A stretch of DNA of 64,000 bases from Poecilobothrus nobilitatus. Taxonomy: Eukaryota > Arthropoda > Insecta > Diptera > Dolichopodidae. Of the stretch, positions 12,196 through 28,789 are shown in pieces; within the stretch, counting starts at the first letter, position 1; each line of letters starts with the position of its first letter. The DNA is taken from assembly GCA_947095535.1 (NCBI GenBank), contig OX352773.1:83982670-84046669 (forward strand), in the 5' to 3' direction. The position numbers and the translations under genes are program-made. The notes under the pieces are model-generated. The model did not search any database, was not told the DNA's origin, and saw only the letters and a program-made list of their open reading frames with translations.

Positions 12196-12445
12196 ATTAT
12201 TTTCACCCCTTTTAAGCACTATAAGAGGACAACAGTAAGAAACTTGATATTTAATGGAATCTAGAATTTACTAATATCAAAGACTATAGATATATAAGAT
12301 AGAAAATAAAAATAAGGCTGTGCCCCAAATAGTCGAGACATCTATGAATATGAAATTTTATTCATCTTTTATTTTATAATAAATTCGTTTTTTTTTTAAT
12401 TTTAAATATAAATGTTTTTCATTCTTTTCTTTGATAAACAATTTA

Positions 12446-12724
12446 AGGCTGGTTTTCATGGGGAAAAAATATCCACGAAAATGTTAGAGCATAGGCAGAA
12501 GAATGATATGGATGTGAAAGAGATAATCCTAAAAAAATATCCAGGAAATATTTGAAAATATACACGAAAGTAACCATAAATATCCACGAAAATATGTTAT
12601 CTAAAGACATTTTGCTATAAATATCGTGGATATTTTTAATACATATGCAAAAATTGCATATCTTGCAAAAAAATTTCTCACTACCATGGGATTTAAACTT
12701 TGAAGTGTCAAAAAAAAATAAACA
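12446..12724 (+). mobile_element. MITE family A, copy 1
   Basis: The unit starts AAGGCTGGTTTTCATGGGGA, continues with AGAGCATAGGCAGAAG and CATATGCAAAAATTG, and ends GAAGTGTCAAAAAAA. It matches copy 2 (about 28005-28788) along its length. It directly abuts the truncated mariner B at about 12725. A reverse-complement match to its first 15 bases sits at about 27850-27863, suggesting terminal inverted repeats. Confidence 0.7.
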
Positions 12725-13362
12725 AAAAATCATCTCCGATGAGGCTCACTTTCATCTGAGTGGTGCGGTAAATAAACAAAACTGTCGATTCTGGTGCGAA
12801 GAAAATCCACAAATTATTCATGAACAACAATTACATTCACCTAAATTGACAGTTTGGTGTGGTTTTTGGTCTGGTGGAATCATCGGTCCGTACTTCTTTC
12901 GAAATGAAGCTGGTAACACCGTTACTGTCAATGGAGAGCTGTATAGATCGATGATAACCAACTTTTTATGGCCGAAATTGGAAGAAGTTGATCTTGACAA
13001 CATCTGATTCCAACAAGATGGGGCTACGTACCACACAGCACGTGCAACAACCGAATTATTGCGAGAAAAGTTTGGAGATTCGATTATTTCAACATTGATG
13101 GCATTGAATTGTGACATTGAATGGCCTCCAAGAAGTTGTGATTTAACACCATTAGACTATTTCTTGTGGGGTTATTTGAAGTCATTGGTCTGTAGCAATA
13201 AACCAGACTCTCTTCAAGCTTTAGATGTCAATATTGAACGTGCTATTCATGACATAAGACTTGATTTAGTGGAAAAAGTGCTCGAAAATTGGGTTAATCA
13301 AATTCGTTCCTGCAAAAGAAGTCGTGGAGGCCATTTGAATGACGTTTTATTCAGAACTTAAT
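12725..13362 (+). pseudogene. Mariner transposase B, 5' truncated, one nonsense codon
   Basis: One frame carries IISDEAHFHLSGAVNKQNCR, FWCEENPQIIHEQQLHSPK, TVWCGFWSGGIIGPYFF, then a stop at 13005-13007, then FQQDGATYHTARATTELL and WPPRSCDLTPLDYFLWGYLK. The stop (TGA) stands where relatives have Trp before FQQDGA, so a single TGG-to-TGA change explains it. All three catalytic Asp positions are present. The N-terminal half, with the DNA-binding domain, is gone and MITE family A sits at the break. It is related to mariner A but clearly a different copy. Confidence 0.85.
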
Positions 13363-14601
13363 TACATCGATTGTACTTCACATTAAATAAAAAACATTTG
13401 AATTTCCTTAACAATTATTGTGTTTTTTTTTTTAAAGAAATCATATCACTTAAATTGGAAAATGCTATACATTTTAACTTCGTATTGGTATACTAGGATA
13501 GATAATAATTTGAATACTAGTAATATTATAATATAGGTATTTGTAAGTAATTTACATTAGATTGTTAGTTTTAAATAATTTTTCTTCATTCTAGATATAT
13601 AATATTACAATTCATTGACATACAATTTAAAAATGTATTACAATAAAACAATTTTTAAAATACAAAGAAAAGATTAATTATCTGTATGCTGTGCTGTATT
13701 GAATCTGTTATAAACCGAATAAAATAATGGTGACATTTATAATTGAGTTGTGACAGACAATTTGTGTATTTAAGAAAAAATATTTTTTGCAAAATAAACT
13801 AAAGAGTATATAAAAATGTGTTATTTAGAATGAATAATTTAACAATAATTCGTCGTTTCAATTGAAGTAAACTGTATTGGCTATAATATATGAGAAGGAT
13901 TTAAATGTTTATAAATTTAAATATTGGATTAATGTTAATTAGTTTAACTAAGTATATATGTATATTGTATATGTATATATATTTATACTTAGTATATATA
14001 TTCTTTATATACATATGTATGTATATATAACGACATCGCTTATAAGGACATATTACTTATAACGACTTATTTTTACTTAAAAAAGGAAAAAATTATGGAT
14101 TATAATGCCATAACATACACATATAAATACATTATTATTAATTAAGAATAAAAGCATCAGATTGACCCGTTACTTATTGCCACCTAATTGTCGCCTGGCT
14201 GTTGTGCGAGTTTGATATTTCTAACATTTTTATTTATGTATGTATGTATGTACATATGTTTCATTTCATTATAATCAAGTATAAAATTATACAAGAGCGT
14301 ACCGCGTATATGAATGAATCCTTTAATATGAATAAAAAAAGCGTAGAATAGTTAGTTAGCTTTGAAGGAAAGGCCCTTAGTGTTTGGCGGTCACAGTCTG
14401 ATTTTGGTAAATAAAACAATCAGCATATACATACATATGTATATGTACATATTAGTAATAATTTTGTGTTATGTTACGTTTTATAAATATGTAAATACAT
14501 ACGTACTTATTTATGGAAAAAAGGTACATATTATGATAACACCTACTTCTTTTTATTTATAAAAAAGCTTTAAATTGTTTATAACGATATAACCGATATT
14601 G

Positions 14602-14644
<43 letters not shown>

Positions 14645-14690
14645 ATATGTATGTATGTATATATCACAATATGTCAATAAAACAGAAACC
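13363..14690. other. AT-rich non-coding stretch with microsatellites
   Basis: I see no gene. It holds TATA/TATG-rich runs at 13950-14035, (TATG)n at 14228-14262, and the large TA tract annotated separately. Confidence 0.6.
14603..14664. repeat. (TA)n/(TATG)n microsatellite
   Basis: A nearly pure TA tract of about 35 bases grades into TATG units. It borders the LINE fragment that follows. Confidence 0.9.
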
Positions 14691-15115
14691 AATCACCAAC
14701 CAACGAAATATAAAATACAACAGATAAAGAATTGCTACGCACATTGGCTAACTTTAACCATATCTGCAAGAACACTAATCCAGACAAATACCTCCCAGCT
14801 TCCTACTACTATCAACAGAAGAAACTCGATGGTGTTGACAAGATTTAGAATTGGACACACACTGTTTTCACATAAACACCTGTTTAAAAAGGAACCACCA
14901 CAGGTGATTGTTTCTTCTGAATGATAACATAATAATGACTAAAAACATCATTACTAAAAACCAAATTGATATGACATGAAAGAAAGAAAAAATACAAGCG
15001 CTCCACAGTCTTCCTGCAGAGATAACAGTTCACAACATCACAACCTTTGTTAATTTTTAAAAAGTTTTAACAAAGTGTAACTAAATTTTTAAAATTAATA
15101 TGAAAAACAAATATG
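14690..15115 (+). pseudogene. I-like LINE ORF2 C-terminal fragment
   Basis: The frame 14655-14921 ends with RRNSMVLTRFRIGHTLFSHK and LFKKEPP. This is the conserved block just downstream of RNase H in I/R1-type LINEs (family pattern LTRLRIGHTRLTH). Past a frame change, AAGAAAGAAAAAATACAAGC (from about 14979) resembles the CPKYxxERKKY region, followed by ITTFVNFLKVL. Only the last 100 or so codons of the element are left. Confidence 0.65.
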
Positions 15116-17242
15116 TATGTATGTATGTACGTTAAAAAAAAAACGAAGGCCTTTATTAGTTGCTAGTGCTAACTATCTATATTACTAATTGTATTAGTTT
15201 TTATATAATTTAAATAAAAAAATTAGTGTAATGTTAATCATTTAGAAAACTATCACTGTTCAATAGTGTGGATATAATAAAAAACTTCACCAATCTGAAA
15301 TTGTTCGAATTTTCCAAATTTCATTTGTTTGGGGATAACGAATAATTTACTGAACAAACAAGATGTCCGCCACTAATCGAAGTAACTGAAGAGAGTTCAG
15401 ATTAATTAAATTTAGAAAAAGTCTAGCTTCATATGAATGAAAACGGATTGGAAAAATCCATGGCAAAATAACTTAAGACAAAGGTTAAAAATTATTTTTG
15501 GACCGGCTTCATACGGAAAATATCTTTATCATACGGTTTCATACGGAAAATATCTTTATCATGGTACGAAAATTAAACCTAACTGGATTGGTTTGACGTA
15601 GGTAATGAAAAGATGCTTTGTAAGGATCAGAAAACTCCTTTAACAACACACAGTGTAACTTACAAGTTAATTAGGCATGTTATATTATCATAATTATATA
15701 GATTTTTAAAATCAAACCCCTTATTTAAACCCAAATCAGAATTACAATCAACTCTTGTAATAGCTTGATTAAGATAATACTCATATCCTATAGTTGACCT
15801 TGACAAAATCAAAATTTAGTGTTTCTTAACATTTAAATTCGAAATTGTTTTTTTTTTTTCGTAGTACCATGTAATAAATCATGTTACAATAAATTAGTCA
15901 CGGACAAAAGTTATAAGTTTTACTAATTTTAACATCATCATCATCAAAACTGGCGAAGCGAAGAGTGGAAACTTCGAGCTAGGTTGAATTGGTTAGCGTC
16001 GAAAAATAGGTGTTATCTAAATAAAATTCATAAGGCATACCAAATGTTGAATATTTTCAAATAATTTAACTCAAATAACTGAACTTTATCAGAAGCATGA
16101 AATATGAAAAATCATCTTTAAAAGAAAATATTGAGTTATGTATATCATTTGTTAAAATGATGGTCCTAATGTCCAAACTCGAAGATTGGCAAACTAAGTT
16201 CGCCAGTTATGGTTCATTTCAGATAAATTCAATTCAATTTGATAGGTTTTTGGAACAAGTTGTCAAATGTTGGTCTTTTGTAACTCAAAACTGGTGAATA
16301 ACCAGAAATCTTATGTTAGGAATAAGGATATCTTACGTTTTAAGAAATAAAATTGTAATTTCATACTGTCAATATAATTTTTAAGATTTTCTGTTAGAAT
16401 TTCTAACACAGACTACAAGGCATAGAAAAGATGTGTATGGTAATCACCAACAAATTCTTATATTTACTATACAACTCAAATACATTTTCTAAGTTTATTC
16501 TTATTATATTAAAAGTTTTGGAAATTTTTGTTTTTATGAAATTTTATTTAAATAAAAAACATAATTTAGTTTTTTTGTTTTTCACATTTAATTTCTACTT
16601 TTTTATTACTCTTTTTTTACATGCTCTTATTTATTTTTTTGGGTTGACATACAGAGTTTATACAATTATTTATTTTCAAGTATTTTAATAGAAATTTTCC
16701 AATAAATTAAAAGTTTTTTTTGGTAAAATTAATAAAAAAAAAAATAAAATTTGTTACCAACTGTTAATAAAAATACAAAAATTTAAAATAGAAAATAGAA
16801 GTATGTATAGATTTTACATTAATTTTTCTTTAACACAAATTCTGTAATTTTATTTTTAGTTTTTTGTTTTTGTAAAGGAATGTTATTATTAAATATTTTT
16901 AGGATATTTAAATTTTATTATTTTACGTTTATTTTTTTTTTTATTTTTATTATAGCTTAAACCCATTTTATACTAATATTTATTTATTTAAAAAAAAAAT
17001 TAAAAAAATTTAAAAAATATTACCGTTAATTTGTTTTGATTGTTTTTTTTTTTTTGTTCTTTTTTTTTTACATTTTATAATAAATTTGTTTTATTATTTT
17101 TAATTTAATTTATGTTGTTTTTTAGTTTCTGAGACTCTTTATTAAATAAAAAAGGTGGTATATCCAATTAATAAAAAAAAATTATATAACTATTTTTGTT
17201 TTAAATAAAATGAAATTAATTTATATATTATATTATATATAT

Positions 17243-17273
<31 letters not shown>

Positions 17274-17334
17274 AAATTAAATTAAATTAAAAATGATTTT
17301 TTTAATGTGTTTTTGTTTATTTCGTTAATCGTGT
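15116..17334. other. Non-coding, including the 3' flank of the helicase gene
   Basis: I recognised no gene. A 66-codon plus-strand frame at 16097-16297 is of ordinary composition but matches nothing I know. A 30-bp tandem duplication lies at 15508-15565. From about 16500 to 17334 the DNA is nearly all A and T and probably includes the helicase 3' UTR. Confidence 0.5.
15508..15565. repeat. 30-bp tandem duplication
   Basis: TTCATACGGAAAATATCTTT occurs at 15508 and again at 15538, each followed by ATCAT. Confidence 0.85.
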
Positions 17335-22036
<4,702 letters not shown>

Positions 22037-22039
22037 TTT

Positions 22040-23100
22040 AAAAATTATTTTCGGTTTAATTACTATTAAATTAATTAATATTTTATATTTAAATTTTTTT
22101 TTTTTAAATTTAATTCACAGAAAAAAAATTAAATTATCAAATTAAAAAATGTGACTTGTGCTTACCTAACTTTGATCGACGTAAAAAGAAAAACTCTACT
22201 AATAAATTGAAATTAGAATTCTACTGTATTTTTAAATTGCTGAATTAATATGCTGAAATATATTGAGCTAGCAACGATTCAAATATACCTCTTTTCTTAA
22301 AAATTGAATATGCATGAATTTGAACTAGACTTTTTAGGGTTGAATTTAATCAAAAACTGAATAAAATAATATTAATTCAAAATATAAATATTAATAATTT
22401 ATAAATTAATATTTTGTCAATTTTGTTATTAAAAGTCGTTTATCGAATAAAAATGACTAATTTATTAAGGCAGCAGACGCAAAAGAAAAAATTGTTTTAC
22501 AATAAAGAACATTCAAATAGATATAAATAATTTCAATATAAATTTTAAAGGGAAGGTATGAATATAACAAAATTATATTTATACATGAGAACACTAGATT
22601 AATATATAATTAAATTTAAAATTATATAATATTTCCTTTGATATTATTAAGTTATATTAAACTATATATGGACTGTTATATTTAATATTATAAAGTTTTT
22701 TTCTACTCTTTTTACAACATCTGACATTTGACAATTTTTGTGTTCTCAATTTTTTGGGGTAGTATATAAAATATAAAAACCTGCAATATAAAATATTGTA
22801 GCGACTTTTTAAAGTTTTAAAAATTTCTTTAAAATTCCTCACAAAATTTAAATATTTAAAAAAATTGTAAAATTGAAAAATAAATTACTTAGTACAATTT
22901 ATATACATAAGTACATACTACTTTCTGAACTAAACCACTGATTAGAAGTTTTTGACTGTTAAGGCAAATTAGAATGACGCGTTGTTAAAGATTCACGCTT
23001 ACGGCGCGATGACTTTTAAAATGGCAGCCAGACGATACAGTATTACTATCTTGCGAGTGTGTAATACGAAATATCAAATTACTGTATGTGGGAAGTATGT
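22040..23100. other. Helicase promoter side and AT-rich spacer
   Basis: No gene is recognised. It includes a candidate donor for a non-coding first exon of the helicase at 22165 (minus strand) and a small GC-richer patch at about 22970-23035 (CGCTTACGGCGCGATGAC) of unknown nature. Confidence 0.5.
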
Positions 23101-23114
23101 ACTAGATGGCATTT

Positions 23115-23250
23115 TTACTATCAAAACATTTCATTTATTATCAAAATTTTAAGTTTATTTTATATTTTATCAAAATTTTTCAAGTTTATTTTTATATTTT
23201 ATCAAAATTTTTCAAGTTTATTTTATATTTTTTCAAAATATTTCATGTTT
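23115..23250. repeat. About 36-bp tandem repeat, 3-4 units
   Basis: The motif ATCAAAATTTTTCAAGTTTA followed by TTTTATATTTT recurs at about 23138, 23168 and 23202, with a decayed unit after that. Confidence 0.8.
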
Positions 23251-23299
23251 AAAATAGACACAAACAAAATATCAAATTAAAAATAAAACAACCACAAAA

Positions 23300-25280
23300 A
23301 ATTTATTTGACGTGAATGTTGTTTTCCATTTTTCGCCATTTTTAATTGTTCGAAATGTCAAATTGTTGTTGTTTCTAAAGGGGAGCGTATGATCGCCTTT
23401 ACACTTAGGCTCTGCGATCCGTTGTGCTCTCCGCTCAACGATCAGTTCGCTAAGTACAGCGTCTTGTCGAGCCACTCTATTAGCCTAATGAAACGCACTA
23501 TGTCTCCCTCATTGAGTAATCTCACCTCCAAAAAGTTTTCCAACTGATCTTCGTCTTTGAGCCCTCAAGTTTGGGCATTGGCACAGAACGTGAAGTACTT
23601 TTTCTGCCTCTTGCCCGCACCCCCAGCATAGATTCGACTCCGCTATGTCCTGTGCTTATTCCTATGAAGAGTCTCACATTCGTTCTATTTAGTCTTAGAA
23701 CATTCTGAGGCTTTTGAATATTGGGTTCTCCCCAGAATTCTTTCGTGTGAAGCTCTTTGGTTGCGCGTTCTATTGCGATTGTTTCACATTGGTGTACAGT
23801 TGCGTGTGCCGCCACTGTGTTCGAAATTCGCATGTTCAGTTAGCCACATATGATTCTTATGCCACATTCACTGCCCTTTTCGGCAGCGTCAGTGTAAACA
23901 TTGATTCCGATTTGATTAGTTTAGCTTATTAGTTATACCTCGGGTGATTTGTTTCCTTCCCGCAGTTGCAGTCTAATAAGGTCACTCGAGATCATATCTG
24001 CAATTTCCGGGTCTTTCCGGAAGTTGTATATGTTTGCGTCAGCATTCTCTACCAGGATTTCTTTATGGCCGACCGAACTTGATTCGTCGCACCAGTTTTC
24101 TGTCATGAGGAGTCTCATGGCTGTATCTATTGATTTTTGTTGCATATAAATCTCTATCGATTCTAGGACCAGTATTGTTTCCATGGACCTCGTCGAGGTT
24201 GTTTTAGTTGAACCCGTTATCCCGAGGCATCCCTGATGTTGCATTGGCCTTAGGATGTTTTGGTACCTGTTCTTTTTAGTGGCCGTTTACCAAACGAGTG
24301 ACCCGTGTGTTATCATAGGTCGTATAACACACGTGTATAACCAGTACATGATTTTTGGCGATAGGCCCCATGTTTTAGCTACTGCACTTCTGCAGCCCCA
24401 AAGAGCTCTTATAGCCTTTTCCTTTTTCTCATTTAGGAGTTTACTCAACTTTAACTTTTCATCCAAATACACTCCTAGTTGGTAAATTCTAATTGTGTAT
24501 TGTTTATTCGTGGTGCTCGTCAGCTCGTGGTTGACTTATATATCTTTTTCTGCTAAAAAGTCATATTTCAGTTTGGCTTGAATTCATTTTAAGGCCATTT
24601 GTCTCGATCCAATCTATGGTTATGTCAATTGCTCTTTGCATTATACCTGTTGTATTGGCCGGCTCTTTTCCGTAACCAATAACACCACGTCGTCTGCGTA
24701 GCATATCACTCTATGGTTGTTGATCGATAGCTTTGCTAAAAGCTCATCAACTACTAAGAACCATAAGAGCGGGGAAAGGATACCTCCTTGCGGTGTGCCT
24801 CTTGAGATTGTTTTTCTCTTTGTGGCAGTTCCAAAGTTAGAAATAACTGTTTTATTACTCAGCATAGATTTAGTCCATCTGAGTAATAAACCTTCAATAT
24901 TTCTGCTTTACTTTCAAATACCTTTTCTATTTCAACACTATTAAACCCCCCTCTATGTCAATAAAGCATCTGAGAGTTGCTTTCCCTTTATTGAAACCTT
25001 CTTCTATCGTGTGGATAACCTCATGTAAAGCGGTAATTACCGATTTCCCCTTTATATATGCGTGTTGATAACACGATAGCCTTGGGTTTAACTGGCTTTT
25101 TATCTCCAGTTCTATTATCTTTTCTAATCCTTTTAGGAGGAAAGAAGTCAGACTTATCGGTCTGTAGGCGTTGGCTTTCCTGTGGCACGTCTTATTCGGT
25201 TTCTGGAAGGAAGATCACTTTGGTTAGACAGGCTTTGTAAATTGCTTTTAATATTGCTCTTAGGACCCCAAGCGCTTCTT
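23300..25280 (-). mobile_element. LINE-5: R1/LOA-like retrotransposon fragment (RT and C-terminal domain)
   Basis: On the minus strand and across several frames, 25270-24880 reads PISLTSFLLKGLEKIIELEI, YQHAYIKGKS and CFIDIEGGFNSV (catalytic Asp region). 24865-24641 has ISRGTPQGGILSPLLW and VICYADDVVLLV. 24472-24287 has ALWGCRSAVAKTWGLSPKI and CVIRPMITHGSLVW. 24244-23522 corresponds to RNase-H-like and C-terminal parts (STGHSGV, PKLEGSK). Frames change about every 200-300 bp, so it is dead. No endonuclease or ORF1 is seen upstream. The region is visibly GC-richer than its surroundings. Confidence 0.82.
24641..24865 (-). pseudogene. RT core (YADD) of LINE-5
   Basis: The 74-codon frame contains KTISRGTPQGGILSPLLWFL, VVDELLAKLSINNHRVICYA and the YADD catalytic pair. 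YADD rather than FADD, with the SRGTPQGG block, fits R1/LOA-type elements rather than the jockey-like LINE-1 of this window. The frame is interrupted on both sides. Confidence 0.85.
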
Positions 25281-25950
25281 GGAGTTGTTATGTCAAATTA
25301 CGTAAGTGTCAAAATACGATCTTAATTACTAGCTAGAAAACTGTCAAGACAGTAGAGAAGATAGTTGAAAAAATTCATGCATTTATGCACTATCTTGCTA
25401 GTAATGTCTCGTCTGGCCTCTAGGTTATTTATTGTTATATCCTTTACAATCATATACAAAAATATGTTTTTATATAATATGTAACGTAAAAATGTGTTCG
25501 ATACTACCATACCATACCATAGATAATTACTATAATAAGATGAGCCAATCCTTTTTACACATATGCATTTTTAAAACTACCTAAACAAAAAAAAACATTA
25601 GTAAAAGTAAGTTGCTACTTAGTTTCAAAACTATTCTGTAGTAGTAGTAATACCATGGTAATACCATTCAGTTATATTTTTTCATAGATATATTAACATA
25701 AGTTAATATATCTATGTATTTTTTACAATGCTTTTTTAAAGGTACAACTTTGTTTCTGTGACTATGTATTGTTATAATACAAAGTATAGGAATATTTAAA
25801 ATTGAATCGCAATGTATTTTTACTTGCACAACTTTGTTTTATTTTATTCATTTAAGTACATTTACATACTACATACATAGTGGTTAGTGGTACATAACGG
25901 CAAAAAGTAATAATCGAAGGTGTTTTAAATTTAAATATGAAAAATGTATT
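25281..25950. other. Non-coding spacer
   Basis: No gene seen. It contains a perfect 15-bp hairpin at 25683-25716 and otherwise AT-rich unique sequence. Confidence 0.5.
25683..25716. repeat. Perfect 15-bp hairpin, 4-nt loop
   Basis: The left arm CATAGATATATTAAC (25683-25697) and the right arm 25702-25716 are exact reverse complements around ATAA. Confidence 0.8.
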
Positions 25951-25954
25951 TTAA

Positions 25955-26200
25955 ACAGGTCTGCTGAAAATTTGTTGTAGATATTTAGATAGTTTAAAAA
26001 GTAAATTTATTAAATATTTTAGTGGAATTAGTACAAAAAATGATTTAGAATATAAATTATACGAACATTTAAAAAACGATTTTAATTATGACTGTTGTAA
26101 TAAATGTAACAAATCTTATTTTATAAAACGGTTTAGAGTCAAAATTCATAATGTAATAAAAAATGTTATGATGGCCGTGTTATTTTCATTTAAACACAAC
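25955..26200 (+). pseudogene. Unrecognised coding remnant (possibly transposase C-terminus)
   Basis: One frame reads LLKICCRYLDSLKSKFIKYF and ends CCNKCNKSYFIKRFRVKIHN. The spacing of hydrophobic and basic residues with a CxxC resembles the C-terminal tail of THAP/P-type transposases, but I cannot make the assignment firmly. There is no start codon and the frame decays after about 80 codons. Confidence 0.3.
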
Positions 26201-26399
26201 TTGTCTACTACACCTATTGTTTCTATAACATGTCACTCCATCATCATCTATTTATCAAACATCTATTTATCAAAGTAAACTTAGGTACCAATTATTTATA
26301 TTCTGGTATTGTATAACTTTCCTTTAAATTCTGACAATTGAGTATTTTTATACTATATTTTGAGTTTTACGACATATGTAATAATATAATAGCTAATAT

Positions 26400-27122
26400 G
26401 AACGCCACGGGGAAAATTCTATTTTTGTATTTGGCGATTTTAATCGTCCTTCTATATTTTTTATCGTGTACAAATCTGATAATTTATTACTGCTAATAAA
26501 TTTTCTTGATGAAATCGATTTCGATCTTATTAGTGCTTTTTATGGTAATGATTTACAACAAATTATCAGATATCCTAACAATAACAATCGCTAGATCTTG
26601 CATTTTCTAATACATATGACAAAGTGGAGGTAAAATTCGCAAATGATGCAGATAATCTTTTTACTAACACCACTCACCATAACGCATTCATTTTTGAGTT
26701 TTCCACCTCTAGCCCTAACTTTTCCAAATCACAAATATTTCAATTTTATTCAATTGATTTTCAAAACCCCGACTTTCATAGCATAAATAATGCTTTATCA
26801 TTAATCAATTGGACCGATCTGTGATCTCTGCAGGATATCAACTCATATATCACTATCCTTTACTTAAAGATTTTTGAAACAATTAACGCTTTTGTGATAA
26901 AAATCTGTAAAAAAAATAGAACCACTGAATCCTGGTTAAATAGATATCTAATAAGGACTCTGCGATTGCATATAAAAATTAAACATACAACTGATCCTAA
27001 CAATAAATTAATAAATATTGATAACAATTTGGCTTTAGAATTTAAACTTAAGGCTAATTTATTTTATGAAAATTATGTCAATAATATTGGCACTATTAAA
27101 CTACTATTTAACAACTACTAAC
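26400..27122 (+). pseudogene. LINE-6: endonuclease C-terminal half and linker
   Basis: The plus strand reads FVFGDFNRPSI (the GDFN catalytic block), then FDLISAFYGNDLQQI, EVKFANDADNLFTNTTHHNA (the SDHxA-type block, here THHNA), FSLINWTDL-like text, and the Trp/Leu-rich linker WLNRYLIRTLRLHIKIKH. This is the end of a CR1/jockey-type endonuclease. Frameshifts occur near 26600 and a stop at 26822. No RT follows; the mariner fragment begins shortly after. Confidence 0.7.
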
Positions 27123-27204
27123 TTTAGTTATCAATTTTGGTATTACATATTAGCTTAAATATAGGCTTTTAAATTTAAGTTTTTGCAGTTAATTAAATTT
27201 TAGA

Positions 27205-27565
27205 TTGTATTTTTTGAAATTATTCCGTCATCGAAAAATTCTCGCAAAAACATCATTGTCTCTCTAGCGGTATGAGCTGGAACCATATGCACGATTATTG
27301 AGAAGTACCGGACGTAAAAAATTTTCCAACATGGTGCGGTATACTGCCCTAGAGACGGTTTCTGAATGTTCAGTTTCATTTTCGAAAAAATATGAACCAA
27401 ATCCTCTATCAGCCGTAATTCCACACTAAACAGTGCATCTGAGAGGGTGTAATTGTCGTTGATTCACTGCTCTCGGATTCTCCGTACTCCAAATTCGGCA
27501 GTTCTGTTTATTGACAGTGCTTCATTGATTAAAAATGTGCTCGTTCTTGCACTGAGTATGATAAT
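27205..27565 (-). pseudogene. Mariner transposase fragment C
   Basis: The minus strand reads, across frames, NKQNCRIW-, ENPRAV-, QLHPL- and CTVWCG-like blocks, then PAHTARETMMFLREFFDDGI. These match the central part of mariners A and B. Both ends are lost and frames shift, so it is a third and older copy of the same superfamily. Confidence 0.65.
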
Positions 27566-28004
27566 ATTATAAAATTCTTCAAGAAATTTCGTGGATATTA
27601 TCGCAATTTTAGAAAGAGAAAGAAATATAGTGTACTGCCGATGCGAAAGATGAGAAAAAAATATATACTCAGAAATATCGTTGATAAAATACTTCTCTAA
27701 AGAATTTATGGATGATATTCAGTCAATTTATGGACGATTTTCAGCAAAATAAAAAAATCGTTGAACGACATTTAGTTTTCTCTTTTACATACATCTCATT
27801 TTTGTATCTTCTGCCAATGTTGTAACATTTTTGTAGATATTTTTTTCTTATGAAAACCAGCCTTACTTTATCTACAAAAAAAAATAAAATAAAAAAATTA
27901 TAAACATTTCAAATCAGTCAATCCAAGTTGGCGCATCTTTTGTATAAAGTATTTATTCATAGCATATTATAAAAGTAATTTATAGGTATTATAAACATTT
28001 TTTT

Positions 28005-28788
28005 CCCTGTAAGACTGATTTTCACTAGACCATATATTCAAGAAAATGATACTTTTCTAAAACGTCGACAATTTGAAGCTCTTGTGTTGATGATAATTGT
28101 ATTTGATTTAGCGTCATTCATTTTAGCAATTATTTGCATTTGTCATTGATGTTTTAGAAATTTGAAATGATTGACACTTAATTAATAATTTCAACTGGGC
28201 ATTGCTCCATGCCTGATTTTCAGTACTAAAATTTAAAAAAAAATTACTTTTAAATGTTTACTAAATAATATAAAAACAATATTTTTACCTTAATTCTATT
28301 TCCGCCATTTTAACTAAGGAGGCTAACAATTAACAAACACGAATGGTGAAAATATTTGACATTTGCAGTAGCAGTAAAATAATTGCTTGATTGCGTTGAT
28401 TTTTGCAAATATTGCCGATCAAAATAGTTTTAGAATTTTTGACGACGATGTCAAAAATGTTTATTAAATTTTTTTTTGATCGACGTCGTGTTTTTGACGT
28501 TTTAGAAAAGTACCATTTAGAGCATAGGCAGAAGACACAAAAATGATATGTGTGTGAAAGAGATAAAGCTAAAAAAAATATCCATCAAACATTTGAAAAT
28601 ATCCAAGAAAGTAACAATAAATATCCACGAAAATATATATTTTGCTATAATATCGTGAATATTTTTAATACATATGCAAAAATTGTATATCTTACAAAAA
28701 AATTTCTCATTATCATAATGAATTTCTACAGATATTAGATACATGGCATTTAAATTTTGAAGTGTCAAAAAAATAAACAAACATTTTC
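28005..28788 (+). mobile_element. MITE family A, copy 2, split by MITE B
   Basis: Left part 28005-28046 (GACTGATTTTCACTAGACCA) and right part 28515-28788 (AGAGCATAGGCAGAAG, then GAAGTGTCAAAAAAATAAAC) together match copy 1 at 12446-12724. The 468 bp between them belong to MITE B. Confidence 0.7.
28047..28514. mobile_element. MITE B with about 20-bp terminal inverted repeats
   Basis: The left terminus TGATACTTTTCTAAAACGTC and the right terminus GACGTTTTAGAAAAGTACCA are reverse complements with one mismatch. The interior has no coding sequence. It interrupts a family A copy exactly where copy 1 is continuous. Confidence 0.75.
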
Positions 28789-28789
28789 A

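Noticed and set aside
12443..12733. Antisense ORF shared by MITE family A copies (also 28517-28780) with similar peptides rich in Phe, Ile, Cys and Lys
   Set aside because: The similarity follows from DNA-level repetition. The peptide is low in complexity, has no domain, and the two frames do not share start or stop.
16097..16297. 66-codon plus-strand ORF
   Set aside because: No recognisable domain, no splice-site support and no neighbours to give context; chance ORFs of this size are common here.
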